A stretch of 64,000 nt of DNA. Source: SURF-28 sp034521465 (lineage in GTDB: Bacteria > Bacteroidota > Ignavibacteria > Ignavibacteriales > Melioribacteraceae). Under the pieces are notes generated by a model. It was not told the origin of the DNA. It did not search any database and saw nothing but the letters and a program-made list of their open reading frames with translations. The stretch covers positions 744,001 to 808,000 of the forward strand of contig JAXHMN010000016.1 of assembly GCA_034521465.1 (NCBI GenBank), written 5' to 3'. A program made the translations under genes and the position numbers. This document shows positions 25,507-35,293 of this stretch, piece by piece. Each line of letters starts with the position of its first letter. Within the stretch, counting starts at the first letter, position 1.

Positions 25507-27195
25507 ATGCCTAAACTAACGGTTGACGGAAAAGAATTAGAATTTAAACAAGGTCAAACAGTAATTGAAGCAGCGAGAGATCATGGAATAGAGATTCCTC
25601 ATTTCTGCTGGCATCCGAGTTTATCTATTTCCGGTAACTGTCGAGTTTGTCTTGTAGAAATCGAAAAGATGCCTAAGCTCGCAATTGCCTGCTCAACTAC
25701 GGCTGCAGACGGAATGGTTGTTCACACAAGGTCCGAAAAAACTTTGCAAGCAAGAAATGCCGTGATGGAATTTTTCTTAATCAACCATCCTTTAGATTGT
25801 CCGATTTGCGATGAAGCGGGTGAATGTAAATTGCAAGATTATGCATATCAACATGGTTACGGCGAAAGCAGATTCGATGAAATGAAAAACCGTAAAGAAA
25901 AACGTGTTGAACTTGGACCGAGAATAATGTTCGACGGCGAGCGATGTATTTCTTGTTCAAGATGCATCAGGTTTTCGGATGAAATAGCGAAAGAAAATCA
26001 ACTAACTTTTGTACAGCGAGGTGACCGGGTAACAATCAAAACTTTCCCCGGTGAAGAGTTTGATAATCCTTATACATTGAACACAGTTGATATTTGTCCG
26101 GTTGGTGCCTTGACTAGCAGAGACTTCAGATTCAAAGCACGCGTTTGGGATATGTCCGAAACAAAAACAATTTGTCCCGGATGCGCACGCGGCTGCAATA
26201 TCGATATGTGGGTGCGCAATAATGAAATACTAAGATTAACTCCCCGAGAAAATATGGATGTAAACGAATATTGGATGTGTGATTGGGGAAGATTGAATAC
26301 ATTCAAATTTGTAAATGCCAATGATAGAATAGACGGTGCATTCATTAAAGAAAATAATGAATTTAAAAATGTTTCTATTGATGAAGGAATAAATTCAGCA
26401 GCACAAAAGTTGAAAAATTATAAAACACATCAAATTGCATTTATCGGATCGCCATTTACAACATGCGAAGATAATTTTGCATTAATTAAATTTGCTAAAG
26501 AAAATTTCTCGGCTAATCATCTTGATTTCATAAAACATGTTAATGAAGATGATGAAGATGATATTTTAATCCGTGCCGATAAAACACCAAATTCACTCGG
26601 TGCAGAAATCACCGGAGTAAAACCTGGAAGTAACGGTTTGAACACAGGTGGAATTATCGAAGAGATCAAGAGAAGTAATATAAAAGCGCTCTTTGTAATG
26701 GAAGAAAATATAGCCGCCGTAAGCAAAGAATTTACCGAAGCTTTAAAGAAATTAGAATTGCTTATAGTACTTGCAGTCAATCAAAATGAAACGACAAAAC
26801 TAGCTCATATAGTTTTACCTGCTTCAGCTTATGCTGAGAAAAACGGAACGTTCGTTAACTTTGAAGGAAGAGTGCAGCGAATTCGTCCCGCAGTTGTAAC
26901 TACCGAAATGGAAAGATCGCTTGATGGAATGTCAATGAGCCGTTTAGACAAGTTTGGCACAAAATACGATAGTTGGGCAAGCGGAAACAGAGTTACGGCA
27001 AAACCAAGCTGGCAGATATTAACAAAATTATCTCAGAAGTTAGGCGGAAAAATGAGTTACCAAATGGCTGAGGATGTTTTTGATGATATTGCCTCGAGCA
27101 ATGATGATTTTAAAGGATTGGATTATGATAAAATTGGTGAACATGGTCAATTGCTCAAAAGCTATAAAAAGGAAGCAGTTAAAGAATCGGTTTAG
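25507..27195 (+). CDS. nuoG: NADH-quinone oxidoreductase subunit G (short form)
   Basis: Iron-sulfur electron-wire subunit of respiratory complex I. Cluster motifs in order: 2Fe-2S ligands in HFCWHPSLSISGNCRVC and ACST; the His-containing 4Fe-4S site HPLDCPICDEAGEC; CISCSRC with DICPVGAL; and the molybdopterin-family 4Fe-4S site CPGCARGCNIDM. The remainder is a reduced molybdopterin-oxidoreductase domain (HIVLPASAYAEKNGTFVNFE). At 562 aa it is well short of the proteobacterial NuoG (about 900 aa), because the C-terminal part is much reduced; the frame is intact. It directly precedes nuoH and nuoI. Confidence 0.92.
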   Translation: MPKLTVDGKELEFKQGQTVIEAARDHGIEIPHFCWHPSLSISGNCRVCLVEIEKMPKLAIACSTTAADGMVVHTRSEKTLQARNAVMEFFLINHPLDCPICDEAGECKLQDYAYQHGYGESRFDEMKNRKEKRVELGPRIMFDGERCISCSRCIRFSDEIAKENQLTFVQRGDRVTIKTFPGEEFDNPYTLNTVDICPVGALTSRDFRFKARVWDMSETKTICPGCARGCNIDMWVRNNEILRLTPRENMDVNEYWMCDWGRLNTFKFVNANDRIDGAFIKENNEFKNVSIDEGINSAAQKLKNYKTHQIAFIGSPFTTCEDNFALIKFAKENFSANHLDFIKHVNEDDEDDILIRADKTPNSLGAEITGVKPGSNGLNTGGIIEEIKRSNIKALFVMEENIAAVSKEFTEALKKLELLIVLAVNQNETTKLAHIVLPASAYAEKNGTFVNFEGRVQRIRPAVVTTEMERSLDGMSMSRLDKFGTKYDSWASGNRVTAKPSWQILTKLSQKLGGKMSYQMAEDVFDDIASSNDDFKGLDYDKIGEHGQLLKSYKKEAVKESV

Positions 27196-27220
27196 ATAGA
27201 TAATCTAAGGCAAAATAAAA

Positions 27221-28253
27221 ATGAGTATTCTTGAAATTACAGTAATTGCATTAATCAAAATTATTTTGATTGTAAGCATTGTGTTTTTGACGGTAGCTTA
27301 TCTCGTCTATTTTGAGCGTAAGATAAGCGCATGGGCACAAAATAGACTTGGACCAAACAGAGTTGGTTGGCGTGGAGCGTTACAACCTTTTGCCGATGTC
27401 GCTAAACTTTTATTGAAAGAAGATATCGTTCCGTCTGAATCAGAAAAAAGAATTCATACACTTGCGCCGTTTATTACTTTATTTATTGCATTTTCAACTT
27501 ACGCCGTAATACCGATTGGTCCCGACATAACTGTTTTTGGATATACTACTTCACTTGTAGTCGCTGATGTAAATATCGGTATTCTTTATGTACTAGCTTT
27601 GACTTCACTTGGCGTCTATGGATTAACGCTTAGCCGGTTGGTCATCCGGAAGCAAATATTCTTTACTTGGCGGTATCAGATCATCCGCTCAAATGATTTC
27701 GTACGAAGTATCAATGGGTTTCTCAATTGCCGGTGTTGTACTGATGGCTGGTTCACTTAGTCCAATTGCAATTGTTGAATCACAATATGGTTGGATGTGG
27801 AATGCAATAATACAACCGATAGGGTTTATAACATTTACAATTTCCGCTTTTGCGGAAACGAATAGATTACCTTTTGATTTACCGGAAGCCGAGCCGGAAC
27901 TCGTCGGTGGCTATCACACCGAATACAGCAGTATGAAGTTTGCCGGTTTCTTTTTAGCTGAATATGCAAACATGATTATTGCCAGTGCATTAATTGTTAC
28001 ACTTTATCTCGGCGGTTGGCATGTACCTTATATTGATAAATTAGGTTTAGGTGAAACATTAACCGTGCTTATTCAAATCGGTGCTTTCTTTGTTAAGATG
28101 GGCGCTTTGTTATTTTTCTTTATTTGGGTGAGATGGAGTATTCCTCGTTTCAGATATGATCAACTTATGAATTTGGGTTGGAAAGTTATGTTCCCGTTAG
28201 CACTAGCGAACGTAGTTTGGGTTGCTGTTTTAATAATGGTTTTTGACATCTAA
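27221..28253 (+). CDS. nuoH: NADH-quinone oxidoreductase subunit H, frameshifted
   Basis: Membrane subunit of complex I lining the quinone chamber. Visible motifs: YFERKISAWAQNRLGPNRVG in the first part; then, after a break near 27630, SSAQMISYEVSMGFSIAGV and SAFAETNRLPFDLPEAEPEL, with the characteristic ETNRxPFDLPEAExELV loop, and a series of transmembrane helices. At the break TLSRLVIRK should read TLAGWSSGSKYSLLGG; removing one extra T restores a 343-aa NuoH. Its neighbours nuoG and nuoI confirm the assignment. Confidence 0.94.
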
Positions 28254-28274
28254 ACTGCAGAAAGGATATTTGAG

Positions 28275-28769
28275 ATGGCTGTTAAAAGAAGAGCTAAAGA
28301 TTTAAACTTTTTTGAGAAATTATATATTCCCGAAATTTTCAAAGGGATGGCTCTTACTCTGAAAAATATGTTTAGACCGAGAGTCACAATGGAATACCCG
28401 GAAGTGAAGTTTGATCCGCCTGCATCCTATCGCGGTAGACCGGTACTTGTAGAAGAACCGGAAACCGGTGAACGTTGTGTTGCCTGCGGGCTTTGCTCAA
28501 GAGTTTGTCCCGCATTAGCAATTGAAGTGCTAGCAAACGAAACAGACCGGGAAAAAGAACGATATCCTGAAAAATTCGAAATAAATATGATCCGCTGCAT
28601 TTTCTGTGGATTTTGCGAAGAAGTTTGTCCCGAAGAAGCAATCGTAATGAGCAAGGATTATGAACTAGTTTTCACTAACAGAAAAGACGCTCTTTACGGA
28701 AAAGATAAGCTCCTTGTTCCGGTTGAACAGCTGCAAGATAGATTGGATTTTTTGAGGAACTTTAAGTAA
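28275..28769 (+). CDS. nuoI: NADH-quinone oxidoreductase subunit I
   Basis: 164-aa peripheral-arm subunit carrying two 4Fe-4S clusters (N6a, N6b): CVACGLCSRVCP and CIFCGFCEEVCP, each with the fourth Cys serving the other cluster. The N-terminus (FEKLYIPEIFKGMALTLKNM) is the usual membrane-surface helix. It ends the nuo block here; nuoJ to nuoN do not follow and nuoA to nuoF do not precede, so the rest of complex I must be elsewhere. Confidence 0.95.
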   Translation: MAVKRRAKDLNFFEKLYIPEIFKGMALTLKNMFRPRVTMEYPEVKFDPPASYRGRPVLVEEPETGERCVACGLCSRVCPALAIEVLANETDREKERYPEKFEINMIRCIFCGFCEEVCPEEAIVMSKDYELVFTNRKDALYGKDKLLVPVEQLQDRLDFLRNFK

Positions 28770-28804
28770 TATAGACATGCAAGTATGGTTTTTCTTTTTG
28801 CACT

Positions 28805-30423
28805 ATGAGGAAACTTAAATCTATCATATTGTTCATTATTGTAATACTGGTATCCACGCTAAGTGCGCAATCTAAAATTTTGCTTCATGACACAGATTCC
28901 CCGAACTTTGTGTTGAACGGGAAGACTTTACCATTTCGCTAAAAACTACTGTCCCGCCGGAATCAGAAAAATTAGAACTCTATCTTCACACCAATTTGAA
29001 TACTTCGTTAAAACATGTAGAATTACGAAGTTCTTCTTTTAATAAGCAACTTAGATTTTTCCGTGTTGAAGGGAACACAGATTTACAGAAAATATACAAA
29101 ATTGAGTCGAATGAATTTGAAACCGGTATACAACTAATCGGTCAAATTCTTATAAGATTGTCGTCAGATAATAACGAAAAGATTCAATGGTTTGCTACGC
29201 CCGTTTCTCCGGAACGTTTTTATATGACCGATGAAACACAGATCAACCAAATTAATATTTACGAGCAAAGTGAAGCTGCGGGAAAGTGTTTGGTGCTTTC
29301 TCCGGAGTCGTCTTTTAATATAGATTTTGAATACACGGATGCAAATAACATATTAATTGAATTTTGGACGGCCATTGGTGAAGGCGTTGATATTTTTGCT
29401 GAATTGATAGATGAAATCACACAACAAAAAATTACGTCTATAGACTTAAACAATTTTGGTTATCTAACTATTCCTTCAATTTTAGATGCCGAATTTTTTA
29501 ACGATACTTATGTAGCACCAAATGTATGGAATTACATCCTTGTCAAAATTGATCGGCAAAGAGGAACAGCAAATATATACGTAAATAATCAGCTATTCTA
29601 TGTAGGACCAATCAACACATTTTCAAATCAAACTTCCGCCCAATTAGTTTTTAAGAACCTCTCTTCCGAAGGCAAGCTTAAAATTGACCGCTTAAAAATT
29701 TGGTCATTTGAAAATAACGTGTCACTTGCGTTATCGAATATGAATTACAATGATTACCGCGCCGATAGTTCACAAATCATCTATTCAAATAATTTTGATT
29801 CAGAAAGAATTTTAAAGGATATTCAAACGAGCGGCAGAGTTAAACTTATCGAATCAACTGCCCCGATTTTTTCTAAAGCGCCGGTATTGCGGGCATCTGT
29901 TATAAACCAAAGTATTCAATTGGGATTGGAAGTTAGTGATTTTACCCAAGTCGAAAGTTATATAATTGAGAAATCTTATGACGGAATTGATTTTTCACCG
30001 GTAGTCACTATTCGAAATATTGAAGAAGGAAAATCAAGATATACTACCACAGATTACGATGCCTCGCAAAATCAAATAATTTATTACCGGGTCAAACAAG
30101 TGAACATCGATGGAACCGAAACTTTTTCATCCGTTGTTAAAGTCGGCCGAGGTCGCCAAACACATTTTAAAATAAACCAAAACTATCCTAATCCATTCAA
30201 TCCTAGAACTATGATTTCCCTAGATGTAAAACGTAATGCAGAATTTAACATTAAAGTTTATGACTTAGTCGGAACTGTTGTAACAGTATTACACACGGGT
30301 CAATTAAACGAAGGAACACACCGGTTCGAATTTGATGGCGCAGACCTTCCTTCAGGTCTCTATTTTTGTGAAGTGCAATCCGATAACGATCTCGAAGTAA
30401 TGAAAATGATTTTAGCAAAGTAA
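28805..30423 (+). CDS. secreted protein with type IX sorting domain, frameshifted
   Basis: The ATG at 28805 starts a signal peptide (KSIILFIIVILVSTLSAQ). The frame breaks near 28910 and continues in the next as VEREDFTISLKTTVPPESEK. With one base restored it is 539 aa. The middle (about residues 130-240) looks like a concanavalin-type beta sandwich (LIEFWTAIGEGVDIFAELID, WNYILVKIDRQRGTANIYVN). Then comes a fibronectin-like segment (VESYIIEKSYDGIDFSPV, YYRVKQVNIDGTETFSS) and the C-terminal sorting domain INQNYPNPFNPRTMISL with LPSGLYFCEVQS. Ligand unknown. It probably continues the nuo transcript, 35 bases away, although unrelated in function. Confidence 0.8.
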
Positions 30424-30479
30424 AATTTATCCGCTAAATTCACTATATTGACTTTCCGTTGAATTAAAATTAAAATGAT

Positions 30480-32018
30480 ATGCTCTCGAAAATATTTTCA
30501 TGTACAACATTTGGAATAGATGCATTCCTCGTAGAAGTTGAAACACATCTCGATAAACAAATCCCGGGTATAACCATTGTCGGCTTGCCTGATTCAGCAG
30601 TTAAAGAAAGCAAAGAAAGAGTAACCGCTGCAATTAAGAACACCGGATTTGAAGTCCCCCTAAAAAAGTTCACAATAAATTTAGCTCCGGCAGACATCAA
30701 AAAGGAGGGCAGTGCTTTCGACTTACCAATAGCAATCGGGCTTTTAGCTTCTTCCGAAAAAGTCTCATCAGAAAAGCTTTCGGAAACTATACTGCTCGGA
30801 GAACTATCTCTTGATGGAACATTAAGAAAAATTAAAGGCGGGTTGCCGATCGCAGTTGAAGCATACAAAAAGGGATTCAAAAATTTAATCATGCCAAAAG
30901 ATTCCGTTAGAGAAGCATCTATTGTAGATGGATTGAATGTGTACGGACTTGAGGACTTGTATCAGGTTATACAGTTTTTAAACGGCGAGGGTGATTTTGA
31001 AAAAGTTCACACAAAGAAGGAAGAGATTTTCTCGAATATTAATTCTTACATTCTCGATTTTTCCGATGTAAAAGGTCAAGAAAATGTAAAACGAGCTTTA
31101 GAAGTTGCTGCTGCGGGCGGGCATAATATTATTATGATTGGACCTCCGGGTTCGGGTAAGACGATGCTTGCTAAACGTATTCCTTCCATTCTTCCGCCGT
31201 TAGAATTTGAAGAAGCAATTGAAACCACAAAAATTCATTCCGTTGCAGGTATCTTAAACAAAGAAGAAGCTCTTATCACCGAAAGACCTTTCCGCAGTCC
31301 GCATCACACTGTTTCGGATGCTGCGTTAATCGGTGGCGGTTCAATACCACGCCCGGGTGAAGTTTCATTTGCGCATCACGGAGTTCTGTTTTTAGATGAA
31401 TTACCGGAGTTTAAAAAGAACGTTTTGGAAGTCATGCGCCAGCCGATGGAAGATTATAAAGTCACAATCAGCCGTTCTAAAATGTCGCTGGAATTTCCGG
31501 CAAACTTTATGCTGGCGGCTGCAATGAATCCCTGCCCTTGCGGGTTTTACACCGATCCAAATCGAGATTGCACATGCAACTCCGGAATGATCCAACGTTA
31601 CATGTCAAAGATTTCTGGACCTTTATTGGATAGAATTGATATTCATATTGAGGTCCCCGCTGTTAAGTACAAGGAACTTTCGTCTACAGCAAAAGGTGAA
31701 TCATCCGAAGAAATACGAAAAAGAGTTGTAAGAGCAAGACAAACCCAAATTCAAAGATTTCACGAAACACCAACAATTCACAATAATGCAGACATGCCAA
31801 CCCGCGAAATTCGTAAATACTGCAAACTCGATGCGCAAAGTTCTGAACTCCTCAAAATGGCAATGACAAAACTCGGTCTTTCAGCAAGAGCTTATGACAG
31901 AATTCTAAAAGTCAGCCGTACAATTGCAGATCTGGAAGGAGCACAAAATATTCAACCCGCACACATCAGCGAAGCAATTCAATATAGAAGTTTGGATAGG
32001 GAGTTGTGGAATCATTAA
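30480..32018 (+). CDS. comM: YifB/ComM family magnesium-chelatase-like AAA+ ATPase
   Basis: 512-aa protein. Residues 1-165 are the N-terminal ChlI-like Lon-fold domain (VGLPDSAVKESKERVTAAI, INLAPADIKKEGSAFDLP). Residues about 190-400 are the AAA+ core with Walker A GPPGSGKTMLAKRIP, the PFRSPHHTVSDAALIGGG block and Walker B VLFLDELPEF. A zinc-binding insert follows (NPCPCGFYTDPNRDCTC), then the C-terminal Mg_chelatase_C domain with LSARAYDRILKVSRTIADLE. ComM is known as a branch-migration helicase for natural transformation; that role here is inferred from the family. Confidence 0.92.
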   Translation: MLSKIFSCTTFGIDAFLVEVETHLDKQIPGITIVGLPDSAVKESKERVTAAIKNTGFEVPLKKFTINLAPADIKKEGSAFDLPIAIGLLASSEKVSSEKLSETILLGELSLDGTLRKIKGGLPIAVEAYKKGFKNLIMPKDSVREASIVDGLNVYGLEDLYQVIQFLNGEGDFEKVHTKKEEIFSNINSYILDFSDVKGQENVKRALEVAAAGGHNIIMIGPPGSGKTMLAKRIPSILPPLEFEEAIETTKIHSVAGILNKEEALITERPFRSPHHTVSDAALIGGGSIPRPGEVSFAHHGVLFLDELPEFKKNVLEVMRQPMEDYKVTISRSKMSLEFPANFMLAAAMNPCPCGFYTDPNRDCTCNSGMIQRYMSKISGPLLDRIDIHIEVPAVKYKELSSTAKGESSEEIRKRVVRARQTQIQRFHETPTIHNNADMPTREIRKYCKLDAQSSELLKMAMTKLGLSARAYDRILKVSRTIADLEGAQNIQPAHISEAIQYRSLDRELWNH

Positions 32019-32032
32019 AATTAGGAAGAATA

Positions 32033-33118
32033 ATGAATAATTCTAATACTTATCCAATTGAATATTTGAAAAATTTTGTTAGGGAAGTCTTTACTCATCT
32101 TGGAGTTGAAGAAGAAGATGCTAAACTAGCTTCGGAGGTTTTAGCGGCTTCAGATTTACGGGGTATCGAATCACACGGTGTCGCAAGGTTGCATACCTAT
32201 TTTGATATGCTCCAATTAGGGCGGATCAACCCAAAACCAAAATTAAAGATAGAAGAGAATCAGCCACCACGGCAACAGTTGATGGTGATAACGGATTGGG
32301 CTTGGTTGTAGGTCCAAAGGCAAATAAAATTGCTATGCAAAAAGCTGAAGAGTTTGGTACCGGATGGGTAAGTGTATCAAATACAAATCACTTTGGGATA
32401 GCAGGTTACTACGTTTTAGAAGCATTGAAGAGAGATCTCATTGGATGGGCGATGACTAACTCCACAAAGTTAGTTTCTCCTTTGTGGGGAGCAAAAAGAA
32501 TGCTTGGTACAAATCCCATTTCTATCGCATTTCCCGGTAAAGAAGAGTCACCTATTGTTATTGATATGGCAACATGCACTGCCGCTTACGGAAAGATTGA
32601 AATGGCAAAGCGAAACAAAAGGCAAAATTCCAAACGGTTGGGCAATTGATTCAAATGGAAAGGACACTCTTGATCCAAAAGATATGGTGAACGGTGGTGC
32701 ATTACTTCCTTTGGGTTCGGTAAGAGAAAGAGGCGGGCATAAAGGATATTGTTTAGCAGTAATGGTTGATGTATTGAGCTGTGTATTAAGCGGAGCTAAT
32801 TGGGGACCATTTGCTCCTCCGTTTGCTCTTCGACAGGAAAATCCTGAACGTAAAGTCGGAAAGGGAATTGGCCATTTTTTCGGAGCAATGAAAATTGATG
32901 CCTTCATAGATGTTGACGAATTTAAAACTCAAATAGATGATTACATTCGAACAATGCGATCTACAAAACCTCAGCACGGAACTGATGGGCCTTTAATACC
33001 GGGCGACCCGGAAAGAGAAGCAGAAAAATTAAATTCAATTAATGGAATATCCCTTATCGAACCGGTAATAATTGAGCTTCGTGATATTTCAAACAAAACC
33101 GGAATCCCATTCGACTAA
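32033..33118 (+). CDS. Ldh2-family malate/L-lactate dehydrogenase, two compensating frameshifts
   Basis: NAD(P)-dependent 2-hydroxyacid dehydrogenase. Pieces in order: LASEVLAASDLRGIESHGVARL, ATTATVDGDNGLGLVVGP, WVSVSNTNHFGIAGYYV, WAMTNSTKLVSPLWGAKRM, LGTNPISIAFPG, IVIDMATCTAAYGKIEMA, KGKIPNGWAIDSNG, LPLGSVRERGGHKGYCLAVM. The catalytic His lies in NHFGIAGYY. One missing A near 32255 and one extra A near 32610 break the frame; together they cancel and leave 361 aa. The ATG at 32033 has AGGAAGA upstream. The sequence does not separate malate from lactate or related substrates. Confidence 0.88.
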
Positions 33119-33219
33119 AAAGTATGAATCGTTTCTAAAATTTTTTCAATCACCTTTACTAGCTAAAATTTAAGAATGTTGCTCGATCGAAAAACAAACA
33201 ATTTCGTTTAAAACAAATC

Positions 33220-33248
33220 TTGCATTTATAAAAATATCACTCTATATT
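33220..33248 (+). promoter_or_regulatory. promoter of the tRNA-rpmG-secE cluster
   Basis: TTGCAT (33220-33225), 17-base spacer, TATATT (33243-33248). Start near 33255, about 29 bases before tRNA-Tyr. It lies in the 165-base gap after the dehydrogenase gene. Confidence 0.65.
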
Positions 33249-33283
33249 TATTGCTCGTGTTTTTTACAGTTTGATAAAACTAT

Positions 33284-33366
33284 GGGCGGGCGCCAAAGTT
33301 GGAGAGTTGGGGCGGACTGTAAATCCGTTGGCTAAGCCTGAGGGGGTTCGATTCCCTCCCTGCCCA
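33284..33366 (+). tRNA. tRNA-Tyr (GTA)
   Basis: Acceptor GGGCGGG pairs with CCTGCCC (one G-U); anticodon arm CGGACTGTAAATCCG with anticodon GTA; a long variable arm, as in type II tRNAs; T arm GGGGGTTCGATTCCCTC. CCA is not encoded. First of the classical Tyr-Gly-Thr-Trp order before secE-nusG. Confidence 0.93.
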
Positions 33367-33532
33367 CACGAAATTACTCGACCAGAGTGAAGGAGATTGC
33401 AATCCCGTTGTAATCGAACTTCGCCGGTTTTCAGATAAATAAATATTCGGTATTTACGGTTTCTCAATGGCAATGCCATTGGCAGAGATTTTTTCTGCTC
33501 TGTTTGTTCTAAATATTTTGATTAATTATAAA

Positions 33533-33606
33533 GCGGGAGTAACTCAGTTGGCTAGAGTCACAGCCTTCCAAGCTGTTGGTCGCGGGTTCGAGTCCCGTCT
33601 CCCGCT
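33533..33606 (+). tRNA. tRNA-Gly (TCC)
   Basis: Acceptor GCGGGAG with CTCCCGC, D arm CTCAGTTGGCTAGAG, anticodon arm ACAGCCTTCCAAGCTGT with anticodon TCC, T arm GCGGGTTCGAGTCCCGT. CCA not encoded. The gap before it (33367-33532) holds no gene that I can see. Confidence 0.95.
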
Positions 33607-33704
33607 CAAAAAACTTCAGTTGGAGTTCGAGCTAGCCTACGAAGGTAGGACTTGTTTATCGCGTTGAAGTTAATTTTTAACGAAGACGGATCTCCCGCTC
33701 AAAA
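33598..33704 (+). repeat. 14-base direct repeat of the tRNA-Gly 3' end
   Basis: TCTCCCGCTCAAAA occurs at the end of tRNA-Gly (33598-33611) and again at 33691-33704, just before tRNA-Thr. The second copy has no tRNA body. Between them is a 79-base stretch with a small CCTAC-GAAG-GTAGG hairpin (33636-33649). It may be a remnant of a duplicated tRNA or a scar of insertion at the tRNA 3' end. Confidence 0.5.
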
Positions 33705-33712
33705 GTAGTTTT

Positions 33713-33785
33713 GCTGACGTAGCTCAGTCGGTAGAGCACATCCTTGGTAAGGATGAGGTCACCGGTTCAATCCCGGTCGTCAGCT
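33713..33785 (+). tRNA. tRNA-Thr (GGT)
   Basis: Acceptor GCTGACG with CGTCAGC, D arm GCTCAGTCGGTAGAGC, anticodon arm CATCCTTGGTAAGGATG with anticodon GGT, T arm CCGGTTCAATCCCGG. CCA not encoded. Confidence 0.95.
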
Positions 33786-33819
33786 CAAAAACATGATTTT
33801 TTATTGGAGTTAAGGAAGA

Positions 33820-33987
33820 ATGGCAAAAAGTAAAAATGTAAGACAAAGAATAATTTTAGAAAGTACTGCTGGTACTGGCTTCAGGTACACAACTACCAAA
33901 AATAAAAGAAATCACCCTGGTAGAGTGGAATTTAAAAGTATGATCCAGTTGTCAGAAAGCACGTAATATTTAAAAGAAACTAAATAG
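33820..33987 (+). CDS. rpmG: 50S ribosomal protein L33, two compensating frameshifts
   Basis: Small large-subunit protein near the E site. It reads AKSKNVRQRIILESTAGTGF, RYTTTKNKRNHPGRVEFK, then needs one extra A to continue KYDPVVRKHVIFK and one A less to end ETK and stop at 33987. The total is 55 aa, the normal length. There are no CxxC pairs, so this is the zinc-free type. It lies between tRNA-Thr and tRNA-Trp, where many bacteria have a tuf copy. Confidence 0.88.
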
Positions 33988-33989
33988 AA

Positions 33990-34062
<73 letters not shown>

Positions 34063-34086
34063 CAATCAAGTAAAAGTGAAAATGCG

Positions 34087-34269
34087 ATGAAAGAAAAAAT
34101 TATCAACTTTTTTAATGATGTGGTCAAGGAAATGAAAAAAGTTACTTGGCCTACTAAAGAAGAATTAAAAGAATCTACCACTATTGTTATTGTTGTTTGC
34201 CTATTGATTGCCGCATTCACATATGTAGTTGATATGGGTGTATCGCAAATAATGAGGAGTATATTTTAG
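34087..34269 (+). CDS. secE: preprotein translocase subunit SecE
   Basis: 60-aa single-helix SecE. The amphipathic part KEMKKVTWPTKEELKEST is the conserved SecE signature, followed by one membrane helix (IVIVVCLLIAAFTYVVDMGV). I choose the ATG at 34087; the open frame begins inside tRNA-Trp. It ends two bases before nusG. Confidence 0.95.
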   Translation: MKEKIINFFNDVVKEMKKVTWPTKEELKESTTIVIVVCLLIAAFTYVVDMGVSQIMRSIF

Positions 34270-34271
34270 GT

Positions 34272-34823
34272 TTGGAACAAAACACATCAACATCAAAATG
34301 GTACGTAGTTAGAACTTTTTCGGGACATGAAAACAAAGTAAAAACTCTTATTGAGAATGAACTTGTTGACAACGAAGAGTTACGCGCAAGAATTTATGAA
34401 GTCCTTGTTCCAACAGAGAAAGTTTTTGAAGTAAAAGACGGTAAAAAGAAGACTAAAACTAAAAACTTTTTCCCCGGCTATATTCTTGTAAATGCAGATC
34501 TAGATATTAAAGTAAAAGATTTTATTTCTAACACTTCTTCAGTGATGGGTTTTCTTGGTACAGGCAATACTCCGGTACCATTACAACCGGATGAAGTGAA
34601 AAGAATTGTCGGTCGTATTTCAAAAAGTGATGATACAGAGCGAACCGAAACTCTTTTCAGATCCGGCGATTTTGTTAAAATTATAGACGGACCCTTCAAC
34701 AACTTTTCCGGGATAATCGAAGAAGTAAATGAAGAAAAAATGAAAATGAAAGTTATGGTTTCCATCTTTGGCAGAAAAACTCCCGTGGAAATCGATTTTG
34801 TACAAGCAGAATTAGAAAAATAA
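34272..34823 (+). CDS. nusG: transcription termination/antitermination protein NusG
   Basis: 183-aa RNA-polymerase factor linking transcription and translation. NGN domain: WYVVRTFSGHENKVKTLIE, FFPGYILVNADLD. KOW domain near the end: FRSGDFVKIIDGPFNNFSGI. The start is TTG. It sits in the conserved secE-nusG-rplK order. Confidence 0.96.
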   Translation: MEQNTSTSKWYVVRTFSGHENKVKTLIENELVDNEELRARIYEVLVPTEKVFEVKDGKKKTKTKNFFPGYILVNADLDIKVKDFISNTSSVMGFLGTGNTPVPLQPDEVKRIVGRISKSDDTERTETLFRSGDFVKIIDGPFNNFSGIIEEVNEEKMKMKVMVSIFGRKTPVEIDFVQAELEK

Positions 34824-34844
34824 TTTATAGTAGGATAATCTATT

Positions 34845-35270
34845 ATGGCTAAGAAAATTGATGGTTACATCAAGTTACAAATTCCGGCAGGGCAGGCTAA
34901 CCCCTCTCCACCGGTCGGACCGGCACTCGGTCAAAAAGGCGTTAACATTATGGAATTTTGTAAACAGTTTAACGCTAAGACTCAAGAAAAAGCCGGTTTA
35001 ATAATACCTGTCGTTATAACAGTTTATAAAGACAAATCCTTTAGTTTTATTACTAAAACTCCCCCGGCGGCTGTTTTGCTTAAAAAAGCTGCCAAACTAG
35101 ATAAAGGTTCGGGCGAACCTAACAAGGTAAAAGTTGCAAAAGTAACAAAAGCACAAGTAAAAGAAATTGCTGAAATGAAAATGCCGGATCTGAATGCTAC
35201 CGATATTGAAAACGCTATGAGCATGGTAGCCGGTACAGCAAGAAGTATGGGAATAACAGTTGAAGATTAG
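34845..35270 (+). CDS. rplK: 50S ribosomal protein L11
   Basis: 141 aa. Binds the GTPase-associated centre of 23S rRNA. Motifs IKLQIPAGQANPSPPVGPAL (the Pro-rich N-terminal domain) and GQKGVNIMEFCKQFN, with the C-terminal rRNA-binding segment TARSMGITVED. Intact and of family length. First of rplK-rplA-rplJ-rplL. Confidence 0.97.
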   Translation: MAKKIDGYIKLQIPAGQANPSPPVGPALGQKGVNIMEFCKQFNAKTQEKAGLIIPVVITVYKDKSFSFITKTPPAAVLLKKAAKLDKGSGEPNKVKVAKVTKAQVKEIAEMKMPDLNATDIENAMSMVAGTARSMGITVED

Positions 35271-35293
35271 TTACTAAAATTTTAGGTAGTTAA

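Noticed and set aside
30448..30476. TTGACT-17-TAAAAT promoter directly before comM.
   Set aside because: Spacing is ideal, but the transcript would begin at or just after the ATG at 30480. It would require a leaderless mRNA, so I do not list it as supported.
33264..33479. ORFs on either strand overlapping the tRNA cluster (also 33467-33667 plus and 33912-34220 minus).
   Set aside because: They lie over tRNA-Tyr, tRNA-Gly and tRNA-Trp/secE. The tRNA folds are complete and the peptides resemble no protein.
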